Positions 48,117-58,476 of a stretch of 64,000 bases of DNA are shown here, in pieces. Source of the stretch: Pseudomonas sp. TTU2014-080ASC. GTDB taxonomy: Bacteria > Pseudomonadota > Gammaproteobacteria > Pseudomonadales > Pseudomonadaceae. Position 1 is the stretch's first letter; each line of letters begins with the position of its first letter. The notes below the pieces were generated by a model, which was not told the DNA's origin, did no database searches, and saw only the letters and a program-made list of their open reading frames with translations. The DNA lies in NCBI RefSeq assembly GCF_001446935.1, contig NZ_LKKK01000012.1, positions 310,001 to 374,000 of the forward strand, read 5' to 3'. A program made the translations under genes and the position numbers.

Positions 48117-48884
48117 ATGTGGCATCTGGTATGCGGTGATCTGGCAGCTGCCAGCGTGATGCGAGTACTCAGCCCTGCCGAAAGCGCAGGCTTACGCGTT
48201 CTGCGTGACGATCTGGCCATCGGCCCGCTGGCCGGTATCGACCAGCCTCCCTGCACCACTCGCATCCACTTCTGGTTGAACCTCTGGCACGAGTCCATGC
48301 AGCCTGTGCCCGACTTCGCTAACGGTCTGGCCGCTGACGCCAAATGGCTGGCCGAGCTCAGCCAAAACACTCAGGCAGTAACAGTCTGGACCGGCGACAG
48401 TTGCAGCGAGCAACTGCTACTGACGCGCGTTGCCCACGCTCTGCAAGGCAGCAACGTAGAACTGTGGGAAGTCGCCAGCGCCAACCCTCAGCGTCCGCCG
48501 CGCAAAGCTGTATCCCTTCGTTCGACTGATGAACTGCAGGCGTTTTATCAGCAGCGCGCACTACTAACCACCGCGCAACGTACGCGCCTAGCCGATCAGT
48601 GGCAGCAGGTCGTACAGGGCAACGCCGATATCCGCTGCTGGCTGGCCGGGGAATTCAGCCAACACACTTACGCCTTGGTGGATGAGCCACTGCTGCAGTG
48701 CTGCCGTGAAGAATGGCGCCCGCTAAGCCGGGTCATGGCCGATGTATTGGCGCAGACTGATGGTTTCTTCCCGACTGACAGCTTTCTGCATTGGCGCGCC
48801 CGGGAGCTGGCCGTTGCAGGCCGGATTGAGCTGCCCGAAGCCTTATCCGCAGCCTATAGCGCGCAGCAGGTGCGTTTAAGGTAA
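48117..48884 (+). CDS. DUF1835 / DUF3658 protein
   Basis: This 255-residue soluble protein has an N-terminal DUF1835 domain (MWHLVCGDLAAASVMRV and DDLAIGPLAG) and a C-terminal DUF3658-like part (GFFPTDSFLHWRARELAVAGRIEL). AAGGAG precedes the ATG. The family is often encoded near sigma factors or regulators, but none is present here. It overlaps the next convergent gene by nine bases. Confidence 0.85.
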   Translation: MWHLVCGDLAAASVMRVLSPAESAGLRVLRDDLAIGPLAGIDQPPCTTRIHFWLNLWHESMQPVPDFANGLAADAKWLAELSQNTQAVTVWTGDSCSEQLLLTRVAHALQGSNVELWEVASANPQRPPRKAVSLRSTDELQAFYQQRALLTTAQRTRLADQWQQVVQGNADIRCWLAGEFSQHTYALVDEPLLQCCREEWRPLSRVMADVLAQTDGFFPTDSFLHWRARELAVAGRIELPEALSAAYSAQQVRLR

Positions 48885-49649
48885 GGACGGTTCCAGCTCG
48901 TTGATCTGCCGGAAATAGTCTTCCACCAGACGCTGGTACTCACCGGAAGCGTGCAGTGCTGCCAGCCCCAGGTTGAACTCGTCCATCAGCCACTGTGCGT
49001 CAGGTAGCGTTCGCGGGATAACCAGATGCAGGGTGTTGCGGTTGATCGGCTCACGGGAGTGAGTGAAATGGTCAGCATCCGCCCCAAGGCCTTCCAGAAC
49101 CATCGCACCCATCCGCCGTTCAGCGAGAAAGAAATCATCACGGCCCAGTAGCAGCAGCTGCGCACACTCACTCATGCCTTGTGGCGAGTGACGCGTCAAC
49201 TTGCCCTTTTCCACCAGTTTTTCCACCTGCGGAGGCGCTTGCCAGCCCAGCGGATAACAGAAGCGTCTGCCGCTTAATGACTGCTCCGAGGTGCTGTCGA
49301 TCTGTTCACCAGCCCGACTGAAGATGAACTGCTCACCGACATAAAGCGGGTCGGAATAAAGGAACTGCACCTGCCGATCCGGGCTAACGATATAGGGGAA
49401 CGTAGCGTCGTACTGACCGCGCTGGGTCAGCAAATAGCCTCTGTTCCAAGGTCGCCACTGCAAGGTAGTTCGCAGCCCGCGCTGCTCGAACGCCTTGCGC
49501 ACCACAAGACTGAGCATGCCGCCATCTGGCAGGTTCTGGCTGGTATAGGGAACGTAGCCATCACCCGTGACCAACCGTACCTCTCTGGCCTGAACAACAG
49601 TGCAGAGGAGAAAACAGAAAAGGACACACAGAGCTCTGGAAAAACGCAT
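48876..49649 (-). CDS. Orphan solute-binding protein family 3
   Basis: This 257-residue protein has signal peptide MRFSRALCVLFCFLLCTVVQAR and an SBP_bac_3 fold (VRLVTGDGYVPYTSQNLPDGGMLSLVVRKAFEQRG). There are no ABC permease or ATPase genes beside it, so it may be a sensor or an orphan binding protein. The start at 49649 is preferred to one three codons upstream. Downstream end overlaps the DUF1835 gene tail to tail. Confidence 0.82.
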   Translation of the reverse strand: MRFSRALCVLFCFLLCTVVQAREVRLVTGDGYVPYTSQNLPDGGMLSLVVRKAFEQRGLRTTLQWRPWNRGYLLTQRGQYDATFPYIVSPDRQVQFLYSDPLYVGEQFIFSRAGEQIDSTSEQSLSGRRFCYPLGWQAPPQVEKLVEKGKLTRHSPQGMSECAQLLLLGRDDFFLAERRMGAMVLEGLGADADHFTHSREPINRNTLHLVIPRTLPDAQWLMDEFNLGLAALHASGEYQRLVEDYFRQINELEPSLP

Positions 49650-49698
49650 AACCAACAACCGGTCACAACAGCGGCCGGGCAGTGTAGGTGGACTTGAG

Positions 49699-51522
49699 CT
49701 AGTCGAAAAGCCCTAGCTGCACCTCGCTCGTCGTCAAAACCGGCACTTGCGGCGATCTTCCCGACAAACGCTGCGCCAAACCAGCAGCCCGTTCAGCCTT
49801 AGTTGCCACCGCCTCACTCAGCCGCGCAGGCAAGCCCCAGATTTCCACACGCTGCTTGGCGCGGGTGATCCCGGTGTAAAACAGGCTGCGTGACAGCAAA
49901 GGACTGGGCAGCTCAGGCAGCACCAGCAAGACCTCACGGAACTCCGAACCCTGGCTTTTGTGCACGGTCATGGCGAAGGCACTGTCATGGCTGGGCAAGC
50001 GCGCCGGGGCAAACGGACGGAAGCCCTCTTCGCCCTCAAAGAACACGCGCAGGCCGTACTCGGTGTTCAGGCAGATGCCGATATCACCGTTAAACAGCCC
50101 CAACGCGTAATCGTTCTGCCGCACCATCACCGCCCGCCCGACATACCAGCGCTCGCGGCTGGCGATGGAGCTGCGGCGTTTGATCCGCGCCTCCAGCGCC
50201 TCGTTGATGCCCGCCACGCCCCACGCGCCTTCGCGCTGAGCTGTGAGCACGCGGAAGCTGTTGAAGGCTTCAAATGCTGCTGCCGGATCGCCGCTGCGGG
50301 CGGCTGCCAGATACGGCCCGTAGCCTTGATCCAAACGCTCCAACAGCTCGCTACTGCTCGGCTCGGCATTCCAACTGAGATCGGGGCGATTCTCTTTGAG
50401 CAGGCTCAAAGTGCCACGTACATCGCCGCCGTTAATGCGCCGGGCCAGCTCGCCGATGCCGCTGTCACCAGCAAAACGGTGGCTGTGGGTCAGCAGTACC
50501 ACGGCATCACCAAGTTTGGATTGCGGCTGGCTGACCGGCACCTGCTGGCCAGTGATGCGCTGCAGATCAGCCGCAGCCTGCTGATCAAAACCGCGCCCTT
50601 CGCACAGTTCAGCAAACACCGCACCGGCCTCCACCGCACAGAGCTGATCTTTATCGCCAAGCAGAATCAGCCGAGCTTTCGGCGGCAGCGCCAGCAGCAG
50701 TTTGGCCATCAACGCCAGATCGACCATGGAGGCCTCGTCCACCACCAGCACGTCCAGCGCCAGCGGGTTGTGCTGATCGTGGCGTACCGCTGGGCTGTCG
50801 CCTCGGCTGCCGAGTAAACGGTGCAGGGTTTTCGCCTCATCCGGCAAAGCGGCCTTGATTGCATCGGTGACCGGAAGGCCGGCCTTGGCATTACGGATTG
50901 CTTCGGCCATCCGCGCTGCGGCTTTGCCGGTGGGCGCGGCCAGGCCGATAGCCAAACGCTCGCCACCGGGCTGCTCCAGCAGTGCCGCCAGCAGGCGCAC
51001 CACCGTGGTGGTTTTGCCGGTTCCGGGGCCGCCGGAGATCACCGCCAGATTGCGCCGAACCGCTTGCGCAGCGGCCAGTCGCTGCCAGTCCGGCTGCTGT
51101 TTGTTGAAAGCAAACAGACGCTCAAGGCTGGCGCTGAGAATGGCTTCGTCAACCTCCGGCAGATCAGCCGAACGCTGCAACAGCTGCTCAGCGAGTTGCT
51201 GTTCGTAATTGTGATATCTCGCGAGATAGAGACGGCCCTGATCAAGAATCAGCGGGGTAAAAGCGCCCGCAACGCCCACCAACGACGAGGCCTGCAACTG
51301 TTGCTGCCACTCACTTTGAGAGGGCAAGGCAAAGGGGTGCTCAGGCCATGGACGCTGCCCGGCCCAATGCGCCAGCGGCAGGCACACATCGCCCTTTTCC
51401 AGCGCGCTCGACAGCAACGCAGCGGATGCCAGCACCAGTGGCGACGCTTCGGGATCAAGGCGCTGCAAGCTGTTAACCAGCGCCCGCTCCAGCGGGCCGA
51501 AAGGCAGTTCAGTGAGCAGCAT
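49699..51522 (-). CDS. recD: Exodeoxyribonuclease V alpha subunit RecD
   Basis: This 607-residue 5'-3' helicase subunit of RecBCD is about the size of the E. coli protein. Walker A is in VISGGPGTGKTTTVVRLLAAL, and the DExx box is in LDVLVVDEASMVD. The C-terminal SF1 motif AMTVHKSQGSEFREVLLVLP is present. Its ATG overlaps the recB stop by one base (TGATG), giving tight coupling. Confidence 0.95.
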   Translation of the reverse strand: MLLTELPFGPLERALVNSLQRLDPEASPLVLASAALLSSALEKGDVCLPLAHWAGQRPWPEHPFALPSQSEWQQQLQASSLVGVAGAFTPLILDQGRLYLARYHNYEQQLAEQLLQRSADLPEVDEAILSASLERLFAFNKQQPDWQRLAAAQAVRRNLAVISGGPGTGKTTTVVRLLAALLEQPGGERLAIGLAAPTGKAAARMAEAIRNAKAGLPVTDAIKAALPDEAKTLHRLLGSRGDSPAVRHDQHNPLALDVLVVDEASMVDLALMAKLLLALPPKARLILLGDKDQLCAVEAGAVFAELCEGRGFDQQAAADLQRITGQQVPVSQPQSKLGDAVVLLTHSHRFAGDSGIGELARRINGGDVRGTLSLLKENRPDLSWNAEPSSSELLERLDQGYGPYLAAARSGDPAAAFEAFNSFRVLTAQREGAWGVAGINEALEARIKRRSSIASRERWYVGRAVMVRQNDYALGLFNGDIGICLNTEYGLRVFFEGEEGFRPFAPARLPSHDSAFAMTVHKSQGSEFREVLLVLPELPSPLLSRSLFYTGITRAKQRVEIWGLPARLSEAVATKAERAAGLAQRLSGRSPQVPVLTTSEVQLGLFD

Positions 51523-54500
51523 CAGACGCCCTCCGCAAACAATGTATCCAGGGCATCCAGCAACTCATCCGCAGGCCGGGCAAAGTACACGCCAGCCTCC
51601 GGCATGCCACGCAGGAACAGGTAATAGGCACCACCTAACTGGCTTCCGTCGAAGTCATCCAAACGCTGCATCAGGAAGCGCCGCAGCGCCACCAGATAGA
51701 TCAGGTATTGCAGGTAATAGTGTTCGCTGGCCAGCGCTTGCAGCAGGCGTTCGCCGCTGTAATAGCTGACATCCGGGCCGAGCCAGTTGGACTTGTAGTC
51801 GGCGATGTACCAGCGCCCGTCATGCTCGAATGTGAGGTCGATAAAACCTTTGAGGAAGCCCTTGAGGTGATCGAACTCCAAACGACTCGCCGCTTCGCGC
51901 ATCGGCGCGGGCAAGCCGTAGGCTTCATCGCTGAGAATCTCGCGCAGGCGGCGCACATCCAGCCCGGCCAGCGGGAAGGTAAAGCCCAACTCGGGCAAGC
52001 GCCGCACCGGATTCAGCGTATTCAGGGTCAGGCCGCTGTCATCCAACTGCGCGTCCAGCACCTGCTGTAACTGATTGAGCACCACCTCGTTCCAGTCGTT
52101 GCTGATGCCGTGACCAGTAAGATTCGGTTCGATTAATTCTTCCAGCGGCGCTTTATTCCGTGCCCAGTCTTCCAGCATCGCGTGCAGGCAAGTACCGGCG
52201 CGGGCACCACGGGGGAACGCGAAGAAGCCAATACCGGGCTCGCTGGCATCGGGGATGGCCAGCGTATCGCGGTCCGGCGCTTCCATATGCTGGCCCGCCG
52301 CGAGACCGGAGAAGCTGCCGACGCGCCAGGCGCTGTGCAAGGTGCGGTTTAGGGTCGACAACTGTTGCGGCGCAACGGCGCGCAATTCACCGGCAGCGCT
52401 GGCTTCATCACGGCGCGGTGCTTGTACGCTCATACGCCCGTTGCTGGCGGCGACTAATTGTTCCAGCTCAGCGCGCAAGCCTTGCGGCGTGAGCGTCTGC
52501 AGATGCCCCGCCAGCTCGGCCAACGCGTCATCACCGGGCAAGTCACGACCATGCAGCAGCCAGCCCAACGCACTGCTGTGCAAGCCACTTTCGCTGAGGG
52601 TGCCGTCTTTCTTCGGCTTGCAGTCCACCGGCCCCCAGTGCAGCCACAACCGATCGCGGGCTCGAGTCAGCGCTACATAGGTAAGGCGCAGTTTTTCGGC
52701 GAAGCGTTCGTGCTTGGCGCGCTCGCGGTTGTCATCAAACTGCTCGCTGCCGAGGTCCAGCAGCGGTGTGCCGTCATCATCGTGACAGGTGATGTCTTCG
52801 TGCTGACGCAACAACGCGCCGTCCCACAGATACGGGCAGAACACCAGCGGGTACTCCAGACCTTTGGAGGTGTGGATGGTGACGATCTGCACCCGCTCGG
52901 CATCGCTCTCAAGGCGCAGCAAGGCATCTTCGCCATGGCTTTCGGCACTACGCTGGGCGTTGAACCAGGCCAGCAGTTGTTCCTGACCGGGGCGTTGCAG
53001 GCTTTCGGTTTGCAGCAGTTCGGCCAGATGCAGCAGGTTGGTCAGGCGACGCTCGCCGTCCACTCGTTCCAGCAGGCGTTCAGCAACTTTCTGCTCATCC
53101 AGCCAGGCGCGGAAGGCGCGCATAAACCCCTGTTGCAGCCAGAGCTGGTGATAGCGTTCGGCGGCTTCGCGCTCAGCGTCCCAGGCGTGAGCATCTTCAT
53201 TGCAGGCGGCCAGTTGTTCGGCACTGCGCCCAAGTAAGCGGCTGGCCAAGGCATAACGCAGTGCGCCTTCGCGGCCCGGTTCGACGTAGGCGGCGAGCAC
53301 CGCGGCCAACTCGTCGGCCTCCTCGCTGTTCCACACATTCTCTTTGCCCCGGCGCACGCTGGGCACGCCGCGCAGCGCCAGTTGTTCGGCCACTTCGCCA
53401 GCCTGACGGTGGCTGGCCACCAGCACAGCAATATCGCCACCTTTGATTGGTGTCCGCTGCCCGTCCTGTTCAAAGTACGCCTCGCCGCGACTGCTCGCGC
53501 TAATAACTGCGGCGATACGTTTGGCAGTGTCTTCGGCAACGCGAGAACCGGCCTCACCTTTGCCGAGGTGTTCGTCATCCAACCAGACGAACGCCAGCGG
53601 TGCATCAGTTTCGCCTTCAACAGTTGGCAGCACCAGCTGCGGACGCGCCTTTTCACTCGCACCGACCTGCTGATACTCCAGACCTTGCTCGGCAAACGGC
53701 ATGGGTCGGTCGAACAGCTGGTTCAGCGCGTCGATAAGCTCCGGGATAGAACGGTGGTTAGTCGCCAAGCTGTATTGCCGGTCAGCCTCACCGCGCGCCT
53801 TAAGATAGGTCGCCAGGTCCGCGCCCCGGAAGGCGTAAATCGCCTGCTTCGGGTCGCCAACAAAGCACAGGTCGCCCGGCTCACCCTGTGCATAAATGCT
53901 GCTGAACACCCGGTACTGCACCGGGTCGGTGTCCTGAAATTCGTCGATCAGCGCCACCGGATATTGCGTGCGCAGCGTCTCGGCCAGATGCGCGCCGCCT
54001 TCACTGCTCAGGGCCAACTGTAAGCGGTTGAGCAGGTCATCAAAGGCCAGCAGGCGTTGTGCAGCTTTGCGTGCTGGAAGTTGTTCGTTGAGCTGATTGA
54101 TCAGCCGCACTTGCAAGTCGATCAGGCGTTGTTCGGCTTCGGGCTGGACTTCATCCAGTGCATCGCACAAATCCTGCAAGGCTGCGGCGAGGGGATTGGC
54201 CGGCGCCTGACAGTCTTTCTTGCAGGCCTTGTTCAGCCCTTCGCGGGATAAACGGCGGTGCGCGTCGGTCTTGCTGAACAACGCGGCGGCATCACTGAAG
54301 TAGCCATCCAGCTCGATCTGCCAGCCGGTCAGTTTGGCCGGGTTAACCATGTTGCTTTTAAAGCCGTCGAAGGCACGCAGCTCGTTGAGCCAACCGGCGC
54401 TTTCGACTTGCCACAGCCGCTGTGCTTCCTGCCAGGCAGCGCGCAGCCCGCTCATTTCACTGGCCGCACCGGGTTGCGGTTCGATACGCAGGTACGGCTT

Positions 54501-55073
54501 GCCCAGATGATTGCGCAGACGCTGGCGCAACACCTGCGGCGTCAGCTTCTGGTGCACCAGAAACGCCGCCCACTCCGGCTCGGCGCTGGCCAGTTCGTGT
54601 CGCCACAAGTCCGCTAACAGCGCGTCGATAATCTCGCGGTCGTCGTGGGTTAGCTCGTTATCAAAATCGCCACCGGCTTCAAAGGCCGCGTCCTGCAACG
54701 CACGCTGACAAAAGCCGTGAATGGTGAAAATCGCCGCCTCATCAAAACCGTGCACCGCCAACAGCAAACGGCGATGGCTGGCCGGATCGGGATAACGGGC
54801 GTGCAGCTCATTCAGCAGCCCATCGCTGCCGGGGCCGTTTTCGTACACCTCCAGCAACTCAGCCAGACGCTTGCGGATACGCTCACGCAACTCAGCGGTA
54901 GCCGCCGTGGTAAAGGTCACCACCAGAATCTGGCTGACGTTCAGCTGCTTCTCCAGCAACAGACGCGCATACAGCGCGGTCAGCGTCCAGGTTTTGCCGG
55001 TACCGGCACTGGCCTCGATCAGCGAGCGGCCGGTAAAGCTGTCACTCAGCAGGTTCAGGGCTTGGCTGCTCAT
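51522..55073 (-). CDS. recB: Exodeoxyribonuclease V beta subunit RecB
   Basis: This 1183-residue UvrD-like 3'-5' helicase and nuclease has Walker A IEASAGTGKTWTLTALYARLL near residue 20. The helicase box is in VALIDEFQDTDPVQYRVF and SF1 motif IV is in FVGDPKQAIYAFRGAD. The C-terminal nuclease has the D-x-x-K core in WYIADYKSNWLG. All key motifs are present, so an active RecBCD is expected. It overlaps recC in ATGA. Confidence 0.96.
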   Translation of the reverse strand: MSSQALNLLSDSFTGRSLIEASAGTGKTWTLTALYARLLLEKQLNVSQILVVTFTTAATAELRERIRKRLAELLEVYENGPGSDGLLNELHARYPDPASHRRLLLAVHGFDEAAIFTIHGFCQRALQDAAFEAGGDFDNELTHDDREIIDALLADLWRHELASAEPEWAAFLVHQKLTPQVLRQRLRNHLGKPYLRIEPQPGAASEMSGLRAAWQEAQRLWQVESAGWLNELRAFDGFKSNMVNPAKLTGWQIELDGYFSDAAALFSKTDAHRRLSREGLNKACKKDCQAPANPLAAALQDLCDALDEVQPEAEQRLIDLQVRLINQLNEQLPARKAAQRLLAFDDLLNRLQLALSSEGGAHLAETLRTQYPVALIDEFQDTDPVQYRVFSSIYAQGEPGDLCFVGDPKQAIYAFRGADLATYLKARGEADRQYSLATNHRSIPELIDALNQLFDRPMPFAEQGLEYQQVGASEKARPQLVLPTVEGETDAPLAFVWLDDEHLGKGEAGSRVAEDTAKRIAAVISASSRGEAYFEQDGQRTPIKGGDIAVLVASHRQAGEVAEQLALRGVPSVRRGKENVWNSEEADELAAVLAAYVEPGREGALRYALASRLLGRSAEQLAACNEDAHAWDAEREAAERYHQLWLQQGFMRAFRAWLDEQKVAERLLERVDGERRLTNLLHLAELLQTESLQRPGQEQLLAWFNAQRSAESHGEDALLRLESDAERVQIVTIHTSKGLEYPLVFCPYLWDGALLRQHEDITCHDDDGTPLLDLGSEQFDDNRERAKHERFAEKLRLTYVALTRARDRLWLHWGPVDCKPKKDGTLSESGLHSSALGWLLHGRDLPGDDALAELAGHLQTLTPQGLRAELEQLVAASNGRMSVQAPRRDEASAAGELRAVAPQQLSTLNRTLHSAWRVGSFSGLAAGQHMEAPDRDTLAIPDASEPGIGFFAFPRGARAGTCLHAMLEDWARNKAPLEELIEPNLTGHGISNDWNEVVLNQLQQVLDAQLDDSGLTLNTLNPVRRLPELGFTFPLAGLDVRRLREILSDEAYGLPAPMREAASRLEFDHLKGFLKGFIDLTFEHDGRWYIADYKSNWLGPDVSYYSGERLLQALASEHYYLQYLIYLVALRRFLMQRLDDFDGSQLGGAYYLFLRGMPEAGVYFARPADELLDALDTLFAEGV

Positions 55074-58000
55074 GCTTCATCCTCATCGCTGCCGCTGAGG
55101 GCATCCAGCGCAGGGCCGTAAAGTTGTTCGGCTAAGGCTTCGAAGCGTTCATCCAGCGGGTTGCGGTCGCGGAAGGCCAAAGCGTTCCACGGGTCCTGTC
55201 CTTCGCCGCTCATAAATTCATTACCTTCCCACATCACCCGTGCTTCGCTACGGGCGGCGTCGATGGGCTCTTTTCGACCGGGGTTACGGAATTTGCGGGC
55301 AAAGCCGTGGCTGCATTTAGCAAACACCGGCAGCGGCTCGCACAACGCCGATTTGTAGGCTTCCAGCCAAGGACGCAGCAGCTCTTGCGGGCTGGCCAGC
55401 GGGCCGAGTCGCCATTCGCTTTTTGGTGAGAGCAGGCGGCTGTCGCGGGTTATTTCCGCCGTAGCTGAGCAGTTAAGGAGGATGTGCCGCAGCCAGAACG
55501 GTGCCAGCTCCCAGGCACCGAGATCACGCAGACGGTAGTCGAACAGACCGCTGGCGCTGACACCATCCAGCCAGCCGTGAATGCGTACGCCCGCCAATTC
55601 GATATCCACCAACAATGGTTGCGGTGCGTCTTGTGGGCGCTCATCAAACAAAGTCGGGGCGAAGGCGCGGATCGGGCCACGAATCTGTCCCCAATAGGCC
55701 TGACCCAACTCGCCCACCGGCAGCCAACCGGACGCTGCGGCAACGGCACGCTCCTGCTGCTCGCTCCAGCCGTTTTCCACCGCCTGCAAGGCCAGTTGGC
55801 GCAGGCCGTGCTGGCTGGTCCACTCAACGCTGAACGGCTCGTCTCCAGCCAACGCCTCTTCACTGTCGGCCAGGCGCAAGCCCAGACGCTGCTCCAAGAG
55901 GAAGCGTGCCGGGTGCTTGAAGCAGTGAATCAGTTGGCTTGGCTCGATGGTCAGCCAGTCTTTGTCCAGCTCAGCCAGTCGGCTGGCGAACGGCGCAGGC
56001 GCGGCCACCGGCTCACTCAGTCGCTGAGCAGCGCGGAACCAGGGCGCGGCAAAACCGGCATGTTGGTCACCGGCGAAATTGGCCGGTGAGAAAGGCTGCA
56101 GCGGGTGCAAAACAGTAATCCGCTCACTGGCTTTAAGCGGTTTTCCATCTGCGTTCAGTTGACCGGTTTGAGCAGTCAGATCAACCACATCCAGCAGTTC
56201 GCTGACCAGCACCGACGGCGGCAACTCGGCATTGCTGCGCGGGTCGCGACCGACATAACTGAGGTACAAACCATGGCGCGCACTGAGCAGGGTTTCCAGC
56301 AGCAGGTAACGGTCATCCAGCCGCCGCGCACGGTCACCTCGACGTGGCTGACGACTGATCAAATCAAACCCGGCAGCCGGGGTGCGGCGCGGCAAGGCAC
56401 CGTCGTCCAGCCCCAGCAGGCAGACCAACTGAAACGGCAGGCTGCGCATCGGGATCATGGTGCAGAAGGTCACGGCACCGGTGAGGAAGCCCGACGCCGC
56501 ACTGCCCTGCTCCAACGCGGCGGTGAGCTGCTGACGGATCAGCGCCAACTCAACCGGGCGAGTGATGCCGGACGCCGTCGCCTGTTCCTGCAAGGCCGCG
56601 CAGGCCTTGGACAACAGCAATAAGGTGTCGCCCGCTTCGCGCTCATCGAACAGCAAATCGATCAATTGTTGCAGTGTCTCGGCCCAGTCGCTGAGGCTGC
56701 GTGGCCGTTGCAGCTCCTGCGCCAAGCCGGCCAGACGCTCGACAAAGGCACACAGCCGGCCGAGCAGTTGCGCCCGCGCACCTTCAATGGCATCCAGCGG
56801 CCAGCTGTCACCGAGCAGCGGCGCGAATTGGCCAGCCAGTTGCGGTGGCGCGGCAAAGCCCAGTAGCAGGCGGTCCAGGCCCTGTCGCCACGTGAACGCA
56901 GCATCCGCAGGCAAGCCCAGTTGTTCGCGGTGTTTGGCATCGCGCCCCCAGCGCACCCCAGCGCTGCGCAACCAGTCGCGCAACAGCGGCAGGTCTTCGC
57001 TTTCAATTCCGGCACGGCGGGCGATGGAAGGCTGCTCCAGCCAGGCGATGATTTCTTCAGCGGCGAAGCGGCTATCCGGCAGTGCCAGCAGATTGAGGAA
57101 GGCTTCGATCAGCGGAATCTCGGCGCGCATGCTGCGGTCAGCGAGGCTGAAGGGAATCCTCGGCACGCCTTCGCGGGGCGCAAACACCGCTTCGATATAC
57201 GGCGCGTAGCGTTCGATATCAGGCGTCAGCACCACCACCTGATCCGGGGTCAGATTGGGCTCAGCGGCAAAGCGGGCGAGCAACTGATCGTGGAGAATTT
57301 CCACTTCCCGCAGCGGCGAATGAGCAACGTGCAGCTCCAACGAGCGGTCATCTGCGCGCAGTTGCAAACGCTCATCCGGCTGACGGGTGTGCAGGCGCAG
57401 GATGTCGTTTTGCAACGCCTTAAGCAGGCTTTCATCGCGCAGGTCTGCATCCTCGGAGTACAGGCCAATTTCCTGCCCGCCTTCGGCTGACGCAATGCTG
57501 AGCAGGCTGTCGAAGAAGTCGCGCCCTTGTTTACCCAGGCTGGCCAGCAGCGGGTTGCCTACATCCAGATACCATTCTTCCGGGCTGAGATCGGGCTGGC
57601 GGGCCAGCTCGCGGATATCGCGGATTTCACCCCAGGCTTCGCGGCATGGGTTAAGCGCAAACAGGATGACTTCAGTGTGCCGCGCCAGCCCTTCGAGCAC
57701 GCGCATGTGGTGCGGCGGCAGCGAACTGATGCCGAATACGGTGACACGCTCGGGCAATCCGGCAATCGGTTGTGGGTCGTACAACCGGGCCAGCAGCTCT
57801 TCGAGCAGGCGCGCGCGGTGCGGGTGACCGTCTTTAGTCAGCTCACGCCAGAGCAGCGCCTGCCAGACTTCATCGGGGCCCAGATCAAGTAGCTCTCCTC
57901 GCTCCCAGGCAGCCAACCAGTCATCACGATAAAGCAGGTATTGGTCGAAAACGTCAGCGATTTTGACGGCAAGTGACAGGCGTCTGCGCTCGTCGCCGCC

Positions 58001-58345
58001 GTCCAGATAATGCGCCAGCCGAGGAGCCTGCTCGAGGTGCTCCGGCTCACACAGCCAGTCATACAAACGCCAGCTCAGGCTGCTCGGCGAGAAGGCGGAT
58101 TGCTCCGGCAACTGACCCAGCACCAGCCGCGACAAGTCCCAGACAAACTTGGCCGGCAGCTGCACGTCCACTTGCATGGCGATGCCCTGAGTGCGCGCCA
58201 GCTCCAGGGTCAGCCAACGGCCCATACCCTGGCTGGGCACCACCACCAGCGCCGGTGCAAACGGGTCACTCATCGGCGTGGCCAGTAGCTTCGTGGCCAG
58301 TTCGCCTAATGATTCCAAATCGGACGCGTGAAAGAGGCTGAGCAT
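55070..58345 (-). CDS. recC: Exodeoxyribonuclease V gamma subunit RecC
   Basis: This 1091-residue subunit holds the complex together and recognises Chi. It opens MLSLFHASDLESLGELATKLLATPMSDPFAPALVVVPSQGMGRWLTLELA, a family signature. RecC has degenerate helicase folds, so no Walker A is expected and none is seen. It is the first gene of recC-recB-recD. RecBCD processing of DNA ends is also a source of CRISPR prespacers in other bacteria. Confidence 0.95.
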   Translation of the reverse strand: MLSLFHASDLESLGELATKLLATPMSDPFAPALVVVPSQGMGRWLTLELARTQGIAMQVDVQLPAKFVWDLSRLVLGQLPEQSAFSPSSLSWRLYDWLCEPEHLEQAPRLAHYLDGGDERRRLSLAVKIADVFDQYLLYRDDWLAAWERGELLDLGPDEVWQALLWRELTKDGHPHRARLLEELLARLYDPQPIAGLPERVTVFGISSLPPHHMRVLEGLARHTEVILFALNPCREAWGEIRDIRELARQPDLSPEEWYLDVGNPLLASLGKQGRDFFDSLLSIASAEGGQEIGLYSEDADLRDESLLKALQNDILRLHTRQPDERLQLRADDRSLELHVAHSPLREVEILHDQLLARFAAEPNLTPDQVVVLTPDIERYAPYIEAVFAPREGVPRIPFSLADRSMRAEIPLIEAFLNLLALPDSRFAAEEIIAWLEQPSIARRAGIESEDLPLLRDWLRSAGVRWGRDAKHREQLGLPADAAFTWRQGLDRLLLGFAAPPQLAGQFAPLLGDSWPLDAIEGARAQLLGRLCAFVERLAGLAQELQRPRSLSDWAETLQQLIDLLFDEREAGDTLLLLSKACAALQEQATASGITRPVELALIRQQLTAALEQGSAASGFLTGAVTFCTMIPMRSLPFQLVCLLGLDDGALPRRTPAAGFDLISRQPRRGDRARRLDDRYLLLETLLSARHGLYLSYVGRDPRSNAELPPSVLVSELLDVVDLTAQTGQLNADGKPLKASERITVLHPLQPFSPANFAGDQHAGFAAPWFRAAQRLSEPVAAPAPFASRLAELDKDWLTIEPSQLIHCFKHPARFLLEQRLGLRLADSEEALAGDEPFSVEWTSQHGLRQLALQAVENGWSEQQERAVAAASGWLPVGELGQAYWGQIRGPIRAFAPTLFDERPQDAPQPLLVDIELAGVRIHGWLDGVSASGLFDYRLRDLGAWELAPFWLRHILLNCSATAEITRDSRLLSPKSEWRLGPLASPQELLRPWLEAYKSALCEPLPVFAKCSHGFARKFRNPGRKEPIDAARSEARVMWEGNEFMSGEGQDPWNALAFRDRNPLDERFEALAEQLYGPALDALSGSDEDEA

Positions 58346-58425
58346 GGAGTATCCGTGTCGTTGTCAGGGCGCTAGGTTAGCAGGTCAAAAATGACCGGGG
58401 ATGTACTTTGGTGTCATTTAAAAGT

Positions 58426-58439
58426 TTGACTCAGATCAA
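58426..58439 (+). promoter_or_regulatory. Anr/FNR-type box
   Basis: TTGAC-TCAG-ATCAA matches TTGAT-N4-ATCAA at all but one base. TAAATT at 58462-58467 is a possible -10. If the box centre is -41.5, the transcript begins near 58474, three bases before the ATG of the next gene, so the message would be almost leaderless. A second dyad (GGTCA-AAAA-TGACC, 58383-58396) lies upstream. Confidence 0.55.
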
Positions 58440-58476
58440 TATCGTAAGTGACCTTTAATTCTAAATTGCCATCACT